A stretch of 64,000 nt of DNA from Patulibacter sp. (GCF_030655195.1 NZ_JAURWA010000106.1:1-64000), one strand, 5' to 3'; counted from the stretch's first letter, positions 7,295 to 16,022 are shown. Notes: generated from the sequence alone by a model not told the origin. Numbers and translations: made by a program.

Positions 7295-10200
7295 TCAGCG
7301 CGCCCGCGCCATCCCCTGCAGCTGGCGCACCGCCAGCTGGCAGGCCGCCGACGAGGCGGAGCGGCCCTCGCCGTCCGAGGACAGCTCCCGCAGGAACCGC
7401 CGCAGCCGCAGGACCTCGGCGTCGTGCTCGTCGAGGAACGCGTCGACCTCCTCCACCGGGCCGTCCGCCTTCGGGCCGCGCAGGGCGCTCTCGACCACCC
7501 GGACGTGCGCGTCGAGCAGGTCGTCCCGCAGCGCCTGCACCGACCAGCGGGTCATGCGGTCGGGGATCGCGAGCGTGCCTACCGCGCGGTGCAGCAGGCC
7601 CAGCGACAGGCGCTCGCCCAGGTGCAGCGTCGCGGCGCTGACCTCGCCGACGGCCCGGCCGCAGCGCTCGGCCGCGGCCACGACGAACGGCGCGAGCACC
7701 AGGGCCGCGTCCCCCGCCACCTGCTCCGCCAGCTCCTCCGGGACGCCCGCCTCGACGTAGGCGGCGATCCGCGGCGGCCGGTCGTCGTCGCCGTCGCGCT
7801 CGGCGAGCTGGGCGCGGACCGCCTCGACGCCGTCGCGGTGCGTGGTGACCGCCGGGCCGATCGGGGCGCCGGAGGCGTGCGTCAGGAACCAGCGGCTCGT
7901 GACCCGCACCTGCTCGTCGACCTCGGCGCGCAGGTTCCAGACGACGCTGGGCTGGACCCCCTCGAGGGCGTCGATCCGGTCCCAGAGCGCCCGGGCGTCC
8001 GACGCGCCGACCGCGATCCGGAAGGCGCGGACGACCGCGGTCGGCGTCGCTCCGAACTCGGCGGCGCGGCGGGCGACGAACGTCGGCCCGAGCGTGTCGA
8101 CGACCTCGCTCGCCGCGAGGGTCGCGGCGAGGTGGCGTCGCAGCGGATGCTCGACGATCAGGTCGCCGAAGCGCTCGACGACCGGTGGCGGGAAGTACGC
8201 GGCCAGGTCGGCGGCCAGCGCCTCGTCGTCGCGCACCGCGTCCGCGCCGCCGGCGTCGCGCTCCCCCTGGTCGAGCATCGAACGTGCGGCGCTGTCCTTC
8301 GAGAGGGCGACCAGGACGGCCAGCTCGGGCCGGGTCAGGCCCTCGCCGTCGGAGCGGCGCTCGGCCAGCTCCTCGTCCGTCGGCATCCCGTGGTCGGCGC
8401 GCTGCAGCCGGCCCTCGTCCTTGAGCGCGTGCATGAGCTCCTCGACCGCCTGGGTGCGCCACGGCGAGCGCCGCTCCTCCTGGGTCAGGACGCGCGCCTG
8501 GGCCGCCGAGTCCGCCAGGACGTGGGCGACGACGTCGTCCGTGACGTCGGCCAGCAGCGCGTCGCGCTCCTCCGGGTCCAGCCGCCCGCGACGGATCGCC
8601 AGGCCGAGCAGGATCTTCAGGTTGACCTCGTGGTCGGAGCAGTCCACGCCGGCGGAGTTGTCGATGAAGTCCGCGTTGATCGCGCCGCCCTCGCGGGCGT
8701 ACTCGACGCGCGCCCCACGGGTGAAGCCGAGGTTGCCGCCCTCCCCCACCACGGTGCAGCGCAGGTCGCGGGCGTCGACGCGGATCGCGTCCGACGCGCG
8801 GTCCTCGGCGTCCTCGTCGCGCTCGTGGGAGGCCTTGACGACGGTGCCGATGCCGCCGTTCCAGAGCAGGTCCACGGGTGCACGGAGCACCGCCTGGATC
8901 AGCTCGGCCGGCGACAGCCTCGGCGCGTCGACGCCCAGCGCGGCGCGCATCTCGTCCGTCAGGTCGACGGACTTGGCGGTGCGCGGGAAGACGCCGCCGC
9001 CCTTCGAGATCAGCTTCCGGTCGTAGTCGTCCCAGCTCGTGCGGGTCCCGTCGAAGAGCCGCCGACGCTCCTTCCACGACGCCTCGGCGTCCTGCGGATC
9101 GGGATCGACGAAGACGTGCCGGTGGTCGTAGGCGGCGACCAGGCGCATCGACTTCGACAGGAGCATGCCGTTGCCGAAGACGTCGCCGGACATGTCACCG
9201 ATCCCGACGACCGTGATCGGGTCGCGCTCGGGATCCATGTTCAGCTCGGCGAAGTGCCGCTTGACCGACTCCCACGCACCGCGGGCGGTGATGCCCAGCG
9301 CCTTGTGGTCGTAGCCGACCGAGCCGCCCGAGGCGAACGCGTCGCCCAGCCAGTAGCCGCGGCGCAGCGCGATCTCGTTGGCGGTGTCGGAGAACGTCGC
9401 GGTGCCCTTGTCGGCGGCGACGACGAGGTACGTGTCGTCGTCGTCGAGGATGCGGACGCCCTCGGGGTGGATCACCGCGCCGTCGTGCAGGTCGTCGGCG
9501 ACGTCCAGGAGCGCCGTGACGAACTCGACGTAGCCGCCGCGCACGGCGTCGCGCAGCGCCGCGCCCTCGAGCTGCTCGGCCCCGCGCAGGAGGAACCCGC
9601 CCTTGGCGCCCGTCGGGACGATCACCGCGTTCTTCACCATCTGGGCCCGCATCAGGCCGAGGACCTCGGTGCGGTAGTCCATCCGGTCCGACCAGCGCAG
9701 CCCGCCGCGGGCGATCATGCCGCCGCGCAGGTGGATCCCCTCGACGGTGAGGCCGTGGACGTAGGTCTCCCACAGCGGCGTGGGCTGCGGGATCGCCGGC
9801 ACCTCCGAGCTCTTGAGCTTCAACGCGAGTGCCCCGCGGCCCGGGCGGTAGGCGTTCGTGCGGTAGGTCGCCTCGATCGCCGCGAGCTGGTTGCGCAGGA
9901 TGCGGTCGTGGTCGAGCGACGTGACCCCGTCGAGCGCCTCGAGGATCTCCCGGCGGAGCGCCTCCTCCGCCTCGAGGTCGCGGGGTGCCCCGGGGCCGTC
10001 GGCGGGCTGCTTCTTCGAGCGGCGCTTCGACCCGCGCCGCTTCTTCCCGCCGGCCGCGTCGTCGTCCGGGCCGACGTCCGGGGTCGCCCCGTCGGTGCTC
10101 GCGGCCTGCGCCGGCGCCGCGCTGCCCTTCGCGGCGACCGCCGCACGGGTGCCGTCACCGGGGTCGGGGGAGCCGAAGCGCAGCTCGAACAGCCGGACGA

Positions 10201-10879
10201 GCAGCTCGGTGATCGCGGCGTGCTGCACGATCACGTCGTTCTGGTACCCCTCGGTGAACCGGGAGCCCAGTCGCTGGCGGTAGCGGCGGTAGGCGCGCAG
10301 CGGCTCGAGCCGCGCGTGCCCCATCGACGTGACGACGACGAGCCGGTTGAGCGAGTCGGACTCCGCGGCGCCCTCCCAGACCGCGTCGATGCACGCCTCG
10401 ACCCGGCGTCCGACGGCCTCGAGGTCCAGCGGCAGGCCGTCCGGCCCGAGCACACCGAAGTCCTGGATCCACGCCTCGTCGGCGCCGTGCAGCCGGGCGG
10501 AGCGCTCCTCGACGACGTGCAGTCCCAGGTCGCTGAGGATCGGCATCGCGCGGGCCAGCTCGACGCGCGGGCCGCTGCGCGCGAAGACGATGCGCGTCAT
10601 CCCGGGCCCGTCGTCGGGGCCCGCGGGCGCGGGCTCGTGCTTGGTGACGACGACGATCCGGTCGGCGTCGTCGTGCATCCGGTCCAGCGCGACGACGTCG
10701 TGGGCGGCCGAGTCGGGGGCCACGCCCGCGCGGTAGGACGTGGGCAGGCGCCCGGCCCAGCGCGCGGCCAGCTCCGCGCCGCGCTCCTCGCCGACGAGGC
10801 CGCCGAGGACGGCCTGCACCCGGTCCTCCCAGGCCTGCGCCAGCTGGTCGATCTCGCGCGGGGCTTCGGAGCGGGCCAT
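7295..10879 (-). CDS. gdh: NAD-dependent glutamate dehydrogenase, large type
   Basis: A 1194-residue member of the large NAD-GDH family, which deaminates glutamate to 2-oxoglutarate. Core motifs are clear: PTGAKGGFLLRG (near residue 420, with the substrate/catalytic lysine), GIGDMSGDVFGNGMLLS (near 560, NAD site) and VVGEGGNLGFTRGARVEY then NADFIDNSAGVDCSDHEVN (near 710-750). It is shorter than the roughly 1600-residue enzymes of many proteobacteria and Streptomyces; the reduction is in the N-terminal regulatory part. A basic Lys/Arg-rich linker (KKRRGSKRRSKK, about residues 280-292) is unusual. The start is set by TAGTGT 8 bases upstream. It probably feeds glutamate carbon into the TCA cycle. 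Confidence 0.92.
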   Translation of the reverse strand: MARSEAPREIDQLAQAWEDRVQAVLGGLVGEERGAELAARWAGRLPTSYRAGVAPDSAAHDVVALDRMHDDADRIVVVTKHEPAPAGPDDGPGMTRIVFARSGPRVELARAMPILSDLGLHVVEERSARLHGADEAWIQDFGVLGPDGLPLDLEAVGRRVEACIDAVWEGAAESDSLNRLVVVTSMGHARLEPLRAYRRYRQRLGSRFTEGYQNDVIVQHAAITELLVRLFELRFGSPDPGDGTRAAVAAKGSAAPAQAASTDGATPDVGPDDDAAGGKKRRGSKRRSKKQPADGPGAPRDLEAEEALRREILEALDGVTSLDHDRILRNQLAAIEATYRTNAYRPGRGALALKLKSSEVPAIPQPTPLWETYVHGLTVEGIHLRGGMIARGGLRWSDRMDYRTEVLGLMRAQMVKNAVIVPTGAKGGFLLRGAEQLEGAALRDAVRGGYVEFVTALLDVADDLHDGAVIHPEGVRILDDDDTYLVVAADKGTATFSDTANEIALRRGYWLGDAFASGGSVGYDHKALGITARGAWESVKRHFAELNMDPERDPITVVGIGDMSGDVFGNGMLLSKSMRLVAAYDHRHVFVDPDPQDAEASWKERRRLFDGTRTSWDDYDRKLISKGGGVFPRTAKSVDLTDEMRAALGVDAPRLSPAELIQAVLRAPVDLLWNGGIGTVVKASHERDEDAEDRASDAIRVDARDLRCTVVGEGGNLGFTRGARVEYAREGGAINADFIDNSAGVDCSDHEVNLKILLGLAIRRGRLDPEERDALLADVTDDVVAHVLADSAAQARVLTQEERRSPWRTQAVEELMHALKDEGRLQRADHGMPTDEELAERRSDGEGLTRPELAVLVALSKDSAARSMLDQGERDAGGADAVRDDEALAADLAAYFPPPVVERFGDLIVEHPLRRHLAATLAASEVVDTLGPTFVARRAAEFGATPTAVVRAFRIAVGASDARALWDRIDALEGVQPSVVWNLRAEVDEQVRVTSRWFLTHASGAPIGPAVTTHRDGVEAVRAQLAERDGDDDRPPRIAAYVEAGVPEELAEQVAGDAALVLAPFVVAAAERCGRAVGEVSAATLHLGERLSLGLLHRAVGTLAIPDRMTRWSVQALRDDLLDAHVRVVESALRGPKADGPVEEVDAFLDEHDAEVLRLRRFLRELSSDGEGRSASSAACQLAVRQLQGMARAR

Positions 10880-10887
10880 CGCCGCCG

Positions 10888-10893
10888 ACACTA
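10888..10893 (-). promoter_or_regulatory. -10 hexamer TAGTGT, leaderless start of gdh
   Basis: Read on the minus strand, TAGTGT lies 8 bases before the ATG at 10879. Confidence 0.45.
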
Positions 10894-11161
10894 ACGACGG
10901 GCCGGGGCGCGGCGTGACCGGCTCGTGACCCGCGGCGGGCCGCGGGTGCCGGCGGGGCGGACGAGCACGGCGCGCGGCGTCCGGGCGGGAGGGCCCGGGT
11001 CGTCCCGGAGCGCACCGCCGAGGAGGCGCGGAGAGCGCACCGGGCATGCCGTTCTCGGCCATCACCCCGGCGCGCCCGAGGACGTCGTACGGGCGCCCAC
11101 GCCATCGGAGGGCGTCCGTCGTCCCCGACCGGTGCCGCCTCCTCCGGTGGCGTCCCGCCGC

Positions 11162-11167
11162 TACAGT
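11162..11167 (+). promoter_or_regulatory. -10 hexamer TACAGT, probable leaderless start
   Basis: TACAGT lies 9 bases before the ATG at 11177, at the long end of the spacing seen in this window. The remaining roughly 270 bases back to gdh show no other signal. Confidence 0.4.
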
Positions 11168-11176
11168 CCCCCGCCG

Positions 11177-12910
11177 ATGCGCGCGCTGGCGATCCTGGTC
11201 TTCGTCGTAGGGGCCGGCAGCCTCGGGGCGGAGATCGCCGCCGCCCGCCTGCTCGCGCCGTACTTCGGCGACTCGACGATCATCTGGGCCAACACGATCG
11301 GCGTCTGCCTGATCGCGCTGGCCATCGGCCACTGGCTCGGCGGCCGCTTCGCCGACCGGCACCCGCACATCCAGGGCCTCAAGGTCCTCGTCCTGATGTC
11401 CGCGGGACTGCTCTCGGTCGTCCCGCTGGTCTCGGGGCCGTTCCTCGACCTGGCGATCACCGCGTTCGACAAGATCGAGGCCGGCGCGTTCGTCGGCTCG
11501 CTGCTCGGGATGCTCGTCCTGATCGCGTTCCCGCTCGTCCTGATCGGCGCGGCGACGCCGTGGGCCACGAAGCTCGCCGTCACCGACCTGGAGAAGACCG
11601 GCGAGACCGTCGGCCGCCTCGGCGCGATCGGCACGGGCGGCAGCCTCGTCGGCACGTTCGCGGCGTCGTTGCTGCTGATCCCGTTCGTCGGGTCGCAGCG
11701 CACGTTCATCGTCCTGGCCCTCCTGATGGCCCTCGTCGCCGCGTGGCGGATGCCGGTGCGCGCCTGGGCGGTCCCCGCCGTGATCGCCCTGCTGCTGCTG
11801 ATCCCGCCGGGCACGACGAAGCCCGCCGAGGACGGCGACACCGTCGTCGACGAGGCCGAGACGCTCTACCAGTACGCCCGCGTCGTCCAGCACCCGGTGC
11901 AGGACGGTGTGGTGCGCTCCGGCCCCGCCCCCGTCGAGCGGCGCCTCGAGCTCAACGAGGGCCAGGCGATCCACTCCATCTGGCGGGCCGACACCGTCCT
12001 GACCGACAACTACTGGGACGCGTTCCAGGTGCTGCCGTTCGCGGTCGACGCGTCCGGGGCGACGGCGGACGGCGAGGTGCCGGGCGTCTCGGGGTCGGGG
12101 TCCGCCGGCGGTGCGGGCACGGACGGCAGCACGGGCGCGGCCGACAGCACCGGCGCGGGAGGCAGCACCGGCGCGGGCGGCGGCCCGGAAGCGGCCGGCG
12201 GCACGGGCGGCGCCGGCAGCACCGGCGCGGGCGGATCGGTCGCGCCGGGCCAGACCCCCCGCACGATCGCGATGCTCGGCAACGCCGGCGGGACGGTCGC
12301 CCGCGCCTCGCTGGACCTCTTCCCGAACGTCCGCTTCGACGGCGTCGAGATCGACTCGAAGGTCTCCGAGATGGGCGAGAAGTGGCTCGGGATGCCGAAG
12401 GACGACCCGCGCCTGCGGATCTACTCCCAGGACGCCCGGCCGTTCCTGCGCTCCGCCGGCCTCGACGACGGTGACGGTCGCTACGACCTGATCGGCGTCG
12501 ACGCGTACCGCCAGCCCTACATCCCGTTCTACCTGACCACGCGCGAGTTCTTCCGCGAGGTCCGCGACCGCCTCACCTCGCGCGGCAGCGTCATCGTCAA
12601 CGTCGGCCACCCCGAGGGCGACACCGCCCTGGAGAAGGCGCTGTCGAGCACGATGCGCACCGACTTCCCGAACATCGCCCGCTACGCGATGACGCCGACC
12701 AACACCCTGATCATCGCCTCGACCGCCGCGATCTCCGCCGACCGCATCCGGGCCGCGCTTCCGACGATGCCCGCCCAGCTCCGCGAGACCGCCGAGCGCG
12801 CCGCCGACGACCTGGAGCCGGGCCTCGACGGCGGCCCGGTCTACACGGACGACAAGGCCCCGGTCGAGTGGCTCATCGACGGGTCGATCGTGAGCTTCGC
12901 GACGAAGTAG
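11177..12910 (+). CDS. Membrane protein fused to a spermidine-synthase-like domain
   Basis: A 577-residue protein. Residues 1-210 carry about seven hydrophobic helices with SpeE-type fused-transporter features (AAARLLAPYFGDSTIIWANTIG, HWLGGRFADRHPH). Residues about 230-577 form a spermidine/spermine-synthase-like methyltransferase fold: RTIAMLGNAGGT (near 362) is the nucleotide-binding loop, FDGVEIDSKV its acidic strand, and YDLIGVDAYRQPYIPFYLTT the active-site region. Between the N-terminal strand and that loop sits a 65-70 residue low-complexity insertion of Gly/Ser/Thr/Ala repeats (about residues 291-358). The classical polyamine-synthase aspartates are not obviously kept, so true aminopropyl transfer is uncertain. 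Confidence 0.8.
   Translation: MRALAILVFVVGAGSLGAEIAAARLLAPYFGDSTIIWANTIGVCLIALAIGHWLGGRFADRHPHIQGLKVLVLMSAGLLSVVPLVSGPFLDLAITAFDKIEAGAFVGSLLGMLVLIAFPLVLIGAATPWATKLAVTDLEKTGETVGRLGAIGTGGSLVGTFAASLLLIPFVGSQRTFIVLALLMALVAAWRMPVRAWAVPAVIALLLLIPPGTTKPAEDGDTVVDEAETLYQYARVVQHPVQDGVVRSGPAPVERRLELNEGQAIHSIWRADTVLTDNYWDAFQVLPFAVDASGATADGEVPGVSGSGSAGGAGTDGSTGAADSTGAGGSTGAGGGPEAAGGTGGAGSTGAGGSVAPGQTPRTIAMLGNAGGTVARASLDLFPNVRFDGVEIDSKVSEMGEKWLGMPKDDPRLRIYSQDARPFLRSAGLDDGDGRYDLIGVDAYRQPYIPFYLTTREFFREVRDRLTSRGSVIVNVGHPEGDTALEKALSSTMRTDFPNIARYAMTPTNTLIIASTAAISADRIRAALPTMPAQLRETAERAADDLEPGLDGGPVYTDDKAPVEWLIDGSIVSFATK
12049..12252 (+). repeat. Gly/Ser/Thr/Ala low-complexity insertion inside the spermidine-synthase-like gene
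   Basis: In-frame imperfect repeats encode STGAGG-type units several times over, with no lysine or hydrophobic core residues. The stretch interrupts the enzyme fold just before its Gly-rich nucleotide loop, so it is probably a surface-exposed disordered loop grown by slippage. Confidence 0.7.
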
Positions 12911-12913
12911 GGG

Positions 12914-13269
12914 GGCGGCGGGGCGCGGAGGGCGGCGGGGCGCAAAGGCGACGAGACGCGACCGAACGCGGAAGAGGGCGAGGCGCAGAAGGCGAAGTGA
13001 CGCGGAAGACGGCCGGGCGCGGAAGGCGGCGGGGCGCGGAAGGCGGCGGGACGCGGAAGGCGGCGGGACGCGGGAGACGGCCGGGCGCGGAAGACGGCGG
13101 GACGCCGAAGGCGGCGAGACGCGGAAGACGGCGAGACGCGGAAGACGGCGAGACGCCGAAGGCGGCGAGACGCGGAAGACGGCGGACGCCGAAGACGGCC
13201 GGACGCGGGAGACGGCCGGGCGCGGAAGACGGCGGGACGCCGAAGACGGCGGGACGCCGAAGACGGCGG
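12914..13269. repeat. 17-bp tandem repeat array, about 20 copies
   Basis: Starting three bases after the stop of the spermidine-synthase-like gene, a 17-base unit (consensus close to RCGGCGRGACGCSGAAG) recurs about 20 times with few changes. One unit is 16 bases long (13179-13194), and one partial unit near 12965-12974 marks a 7-base deletion. The plus strand is almost pure purine apart from C. Because 17 is not a multiple of three, no peptide frame is conserved from unit to unit, although reading frames stay open on both strands simply for lack of A/T. I interpret it as non-coding. Confidence 0.85.
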
Positions 13270-13302
13270 GGCCGTCTCACGCAGAGGGCGGCGAGAGCCG
13301 CC
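13261..13302 (+). terminator. Two hairpins closing the 17-bp array
   Basis: AGACGGC and GCCGTCT form a perfect 7-bp stem with a GGG loop (13261-13277), using the last partial repeat unit as one arm. A second perfect stem, GGCGGC/GCCGCC, with a GAGA loop of the stable GNRA type, follows at 13287-13302. There is no T-run. They are placed to end or protect the transcript of the upstream plus-strand gene. Confidence 0.45.
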
Positions 13303-13510
13303 GGGCATGCACGATCCGTCAAACCAGAACTCGGGCTTCCGACTTCGGACGTCTCGGCACGCGGAGCGTGTGCCGACGCGCAAAGCCGGGGCGTCGCGTC
13401 CTGACTTGGCGGGTGACACACGTGTCGGCCGCACGGCAGCGCGGTACCGGGAGACGACCACCACCGGACCCGACCAGCCACGGCGGCGACCCGGTTGGCC
13501 GTCCGAGAAC
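13303..13510. other. Non-coding stretch, no gene seen
   Basis: Less GC-extreme than its surroundings, without a convincing reading frame. Short inverted elements such as ACACGTGT near 13423 are present, but I cannot assign a function. Confidence 0.4.
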
Positions 13511-13598
13511 GGTCGGGCCCGGCGCGATCCAGGCCGGCTCCAGGACGAACCACCGACGGTCCGGCCCGGCGCGGTCCAGGCCGGCTCCAGGACGAACC
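13511..13598. repeat. 41-base direct repeat, two copies 47 bases apart
   Basis: Bases 13511-13551 and 13558-13598 are nearly identical (differences near the fifth base and in GATCC versus GGTCC). A degraded third copy (GGGACCGGGATGAACC) follows near 13609-13624. It lies in the non-coding region between the 17-bp array and the convergent aldo/keto reductase gene. Confidence 0.75.
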
Positions 13599-13682
13599 GA
13601 CCCCGGCCGGGACCGGGATGAACCGCCCGGAGCCGGCAACAGGCCGGACCGACCCCGGCCCGCGACCGCCCCGGGAGGTCGA

Positions 13683-14732
13683 CTACTCCAGCTCCGCCGA
13701 GCCCGCCCACCAGTTGACGCCGCCGTCGACCGCGTGGCGGTCGATCTCGGCCAGCTCGTCATCGCCGAAGTCCAGGTTCTTCAGGGCGCCGAGGGAGTCC
13801 TCGAGCTGCTTGACCGAGGAGGCCCCGATCAGGGACGAGGTGACGCGGGGGTCGCGCAGGGTCCACGCGATCGCCATCTGGGCGAGGGACTGGCCGCGGC
13901 CCTTCGCGATCTCGTTCAGGCCGCGGATGCGGTCGAGGTTCTTCTCCGTCAGCTGCGACGCGACGCCCTCGTCGCGGCCGGCGCGGGATCCCTCGGGGAT
14001 GCCGTCCAGGTACTTGTCCGTGAGCAGGCCCTGGGCCAGCGGGGTGAAGACGATGGAGCCGACGCCCTCCTCGCCGAGGACGTCGAGCAGGTCCTCCTCG
14101 ATCCAGCGGTTGAGCATGGAGTAGGAGGGCTGGTGGATGAGGAGCGGCGTACCGAGCTCGCGGAGGAGCTCGATGGCCTCCGTCGTGCGACGACCGGAGT
14201 ACGACGAAATGCCGACGTAGAGCGCCTTGCCCTGCTGGACGGCGGAGTGCAGGGCGCCGCAGGTCTCCTCGAGCGGTGTGTCCGCGTCGAAGCGGTGCGA
14301 GTAGAAGATGTCGACGTGGTCGAGGCCCATGCGACCGAGCGACTCGTCGAGCGACTGGAGCAGGTACTTGCGCGAGCCGTACATCCCGTACGGGCCGGGC
14401 CACATGTCCCAACCGGCCTTCGTCGAGATCACGAGCTCGTTGCGGTAGGGCTTCAGGTCCTCGCGCAGGATCCGGCCGAAGTTCGTCTCGGCCGAGCCGT
14501 AGGGCGGCCCGTAGTTGTTGGCCAGGTCGAAGTGCGTGACGCCCAGGTCGAACGCACGGCGCAGGATCGCCCGCTGGTCGGCGATCGGCTCGTGGTCGCC
14601 GAAGTTGTGCCACAGACCGAGCGAGATCGCGGGCAGCTGCAGGCCGCTGCTGCCCGTGCGGCGGTACGGCATGCGGCCGTCGTAGCGCTCCGGGTCGGCG
14701 GTCCAGGGACGGTGCGTGTCGGGGGTGCCCAT
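13683..14732 (-). CDS. Aldo/keto reductase, YghZ / glyceraldehyde-3-phosphate reductase type
   Basis: A 349-residue NADPH-dependent aldo/keto reductase. The catalytic tetrad is visible as D69, Y74 (FDLANNYG), K105 (ISTKAGW) and H146 (YSHRFD). GSRKYLLQSLDESLGRMG and the C-terminal SSLIGASSVKQLEDSLGAL are characteristic of the YghZ/AKR14-like group that reduces L-glyceraldehyde 3-phosphate or methylglyoxal. The upstream frame is open, but a minus-strand CATAGT seven bases before the ATG at 14732 and good alignment of MGTPDTHRPWTADPERY to the family start support this N-terminus. It probably detoxifies aldehydes in the cytoplasm. Confidence 0.9.
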   Translation of the reverse strand: MGTPDTHRPWTADPERYDGRMPYRRTGSSGLQLPAISLGLWHNFGDHEPIADQRAILRRAFDLGVTHFDLANNYGPPYGSAETNFGRILREDLKPYRNELVISTKAGWDMWPGPYGMYGSRKYLLQSLDESLGRMGLDHVDIFYSHRFDADTPLEETCGALHSAVQQGKALYVGISSYSGRRTTEAIELLRELGTPLLIHQPSYSMLNRWIEEDLLDVLGEEGVGSIVFTPLAQGLLTDKYLDGIPEGSRAGRDEGVASQLTEKNLDRIRGLNEIAKGRGQSLAQMAIAWTLRDPRVTSSLIGASSVKQLEDSLGALKNLDFGDDELAEIDRHAVDGGVNWWAGSAELE

Positions 14733-15046
14733 GGGTTCCACTATGCCCGGCCGGGGGACGGCCCACCCCGTGCTGCGGGGCGTACGTCGTCCGTCCGGCC
14801 CCTTCGGTGGCGGTCCCCGTTGCCCGCGTCCCTCCGGCATCGGACTCCCTCGACGAGTGCCGGACGTCTCTCGACGGGCCCGGATGGACTTCGACGGGCG
14901 CCGGACCTGTCTTCCCCTGCCGCGCAGGCGCAGGTCGCCACGCGGGCGCGCCGGCCGCCCCGCCCCGCCGCAGTTGCCGAAGCCTCCCGCACGGGCCGAC
15001 CCCGATCGCCAACGTCGCTCCGCCTGGGCCGCCCCGGTCACCGACG
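14733..15046. other. Intergenic region with a weak 21-base triplicate
   Basis: No convincing gene. Around 14853-14915 a unit of about 21 bases beginning TCGACGRG and containing GCCGGAC or CCGGAT recurs three times imperfectly. The first 13 bases on the minus-strand side hold the -10 of the aldo/keto reductase gene. Confidence 0.35.
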
Positions 15047-16003
15047 TCATCCCGCACGAGCCGTCCCTCCGGGTCCCCCACCCCACTGATACGCCCGCAC
15101 CGCCAGAGCGGCCCCGAGTCTCCCCGCGGTCACCACGCGGTGCTCGGTCATCTGCCGCCACGTGACCCGGGTGACGACGAGTCCGCGAGCTTGCAGCTCA
15201 CCGTCCCGAGCGCGGTCGTTCTCGAAGCTCCGGCGGGAGCGGTGGAAGCGGAAGCTGTCGATCTCGCCGACCATCCCCCGGTCGTCCCAGAGCGCGTCGA
15301 CGGTGAAGCGGCCGACGCGGACGTTCGTCCTCGGGATCGGGAGCCCCGCTTCCCTCACGAATCGCAGGAACTCCCGCTCGGCCTCGGACACCGTGCGCCG
15401 CGGGCCGTCCGCGTCCGCGAGGAGCCGTCGGACCGCCCCGCTCCCCCGCGCCGTCGGGGCGCGGTCGAGCGCGGACCGAAGGGCGGGCGCCGTCAGACCA
15501 TGGACCGCGATCGCCTCCGCCGTCACCCGCTCGAGCTCGTCCTCCCGCAGCATCGGCGCGAGGTCGATCACGGTCCGCTCGAGGCCCAGGACCGGGAGCG
15601 GCCCCCTCCTCGCACGGTCCCGGCCGTCGAGCCTCGTCAGGCGCCGGACGTCGACGCCCGCCCTCGACCGGGTCCCTCCGCCCACGACGCACAGCTCCAC
15701 GTCCCCGGAGGGTCGTCCCGGGAGCAGGCGCCACGCGTGACCCGCCGATCGTCCGCAGATCCACGCGTCCCCCCGCACCGACAGGACCGCCGCGAGTGCC
15801 CAGGCGTCGCGACCCGCCGGCGGACGGCCGAGGGCGTAGACGGCCGGCGCCACACGCAGCAGCGTGCCGGACGCCACCCGGTGGGCGACCGCGCCGCGGC
15901 CGAGTCCGCAGGCTGTCAGCTGGGCGAGGGTGATCAGGCCGAGCTGCCGGGAGGCCACGGCGGCGAGCTGCGCATTGACGGCCGCCTTCACGGGAACCGT
16001 CAC
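15047..16003 (-). CDS. AbiEi-antitoxin-like winged helix plus DUF559 (Vsr-like nuclease fold) protein
   Basis: A 318-residue protein of a common actinobacterial type. The N-terminal part (QLAAVASRQLGLITLAQL.. GTLLRVAPAVYAL) is the AbiEi-antitoxin-like winged helix. The C-terminal 110 residues (SEAEREFLRFVREAGLPIPRTN.. VDALWDDRGMVGEIDSFRFHRSRRSFENDRARDGELQARG) match DUF559, a Vsr/restriction-endonuclease-like fold with D and E-x-D positions. No toxin partner is adjacent. I chose the GTG at 16003, which has AGGACC upstream on the minus strand. The frame stays open to 16159 but that extension is the 18-bp repeat array. The role may be defence or genome maintenance; not shown. Confidence 0.75.
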   Translation of the reverse strand: MTVPVKAAVNAQLAAVASRQLGLITLAQLTACGLGRGAVAHRVASGTLLRVAPAVYALGRPPAGRDAWALAAVLSVRGDAWICGRSAGHAWRLLPGRPSGDVELCVVGGGTRSRAGVDVRRLTRLDGRDRARRGPLPVLGLERTVIDLAPMLREDELERVTAEAIAVHGLTAPALRSALDRAPTARGSGAVRRLLADADGPRRTVSEAEREFLRFVREAGLPIPRTNVRVGRFTVDALWDDRGMVGEIDSFRFHRSRRSFENDRARDGELQARGLVVTRVTWRQMTEHRVVTAGRLGAALAVRAYQWGGGPGGTARAG

Positions 16004-16022
16004 TGAAGGTCCTGCCCATGCG

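Noticed and set aside
7424-10894. An 1156-codon plus-strand frame opposite the glutamate dehydrogenase gene
   Set aside because: Its product has no recognisable domain, is biased to Val/Arg/Asp, and mirrors the codons of the true enzyme, whose motifs are intact on the other strand.
11177-12910. A true spermidine synthase
   Set aside because: The fold is similar, but membrane helices, the insertion and missing classical aspartates do not allow naming a polyamine product.
12841-13710. Arg/Pro-rich and Arg/Gly-rich proteins encoded across the 17-bp array
   Set aside because: Frames are open on several phases only because the repeat lacks stop codons. The 17-base period does not keep one frame, and there is no promoter or ribosome site.
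15047-16003. A complete toxin-antitoxin pair around the AbiEi-like gene
   Set aside because: No AbiEii-type nucleotidyltransferase or other toxin lies beside it; the neighbours are an aldo/keto reductase and an alcohol dehydrogenase.
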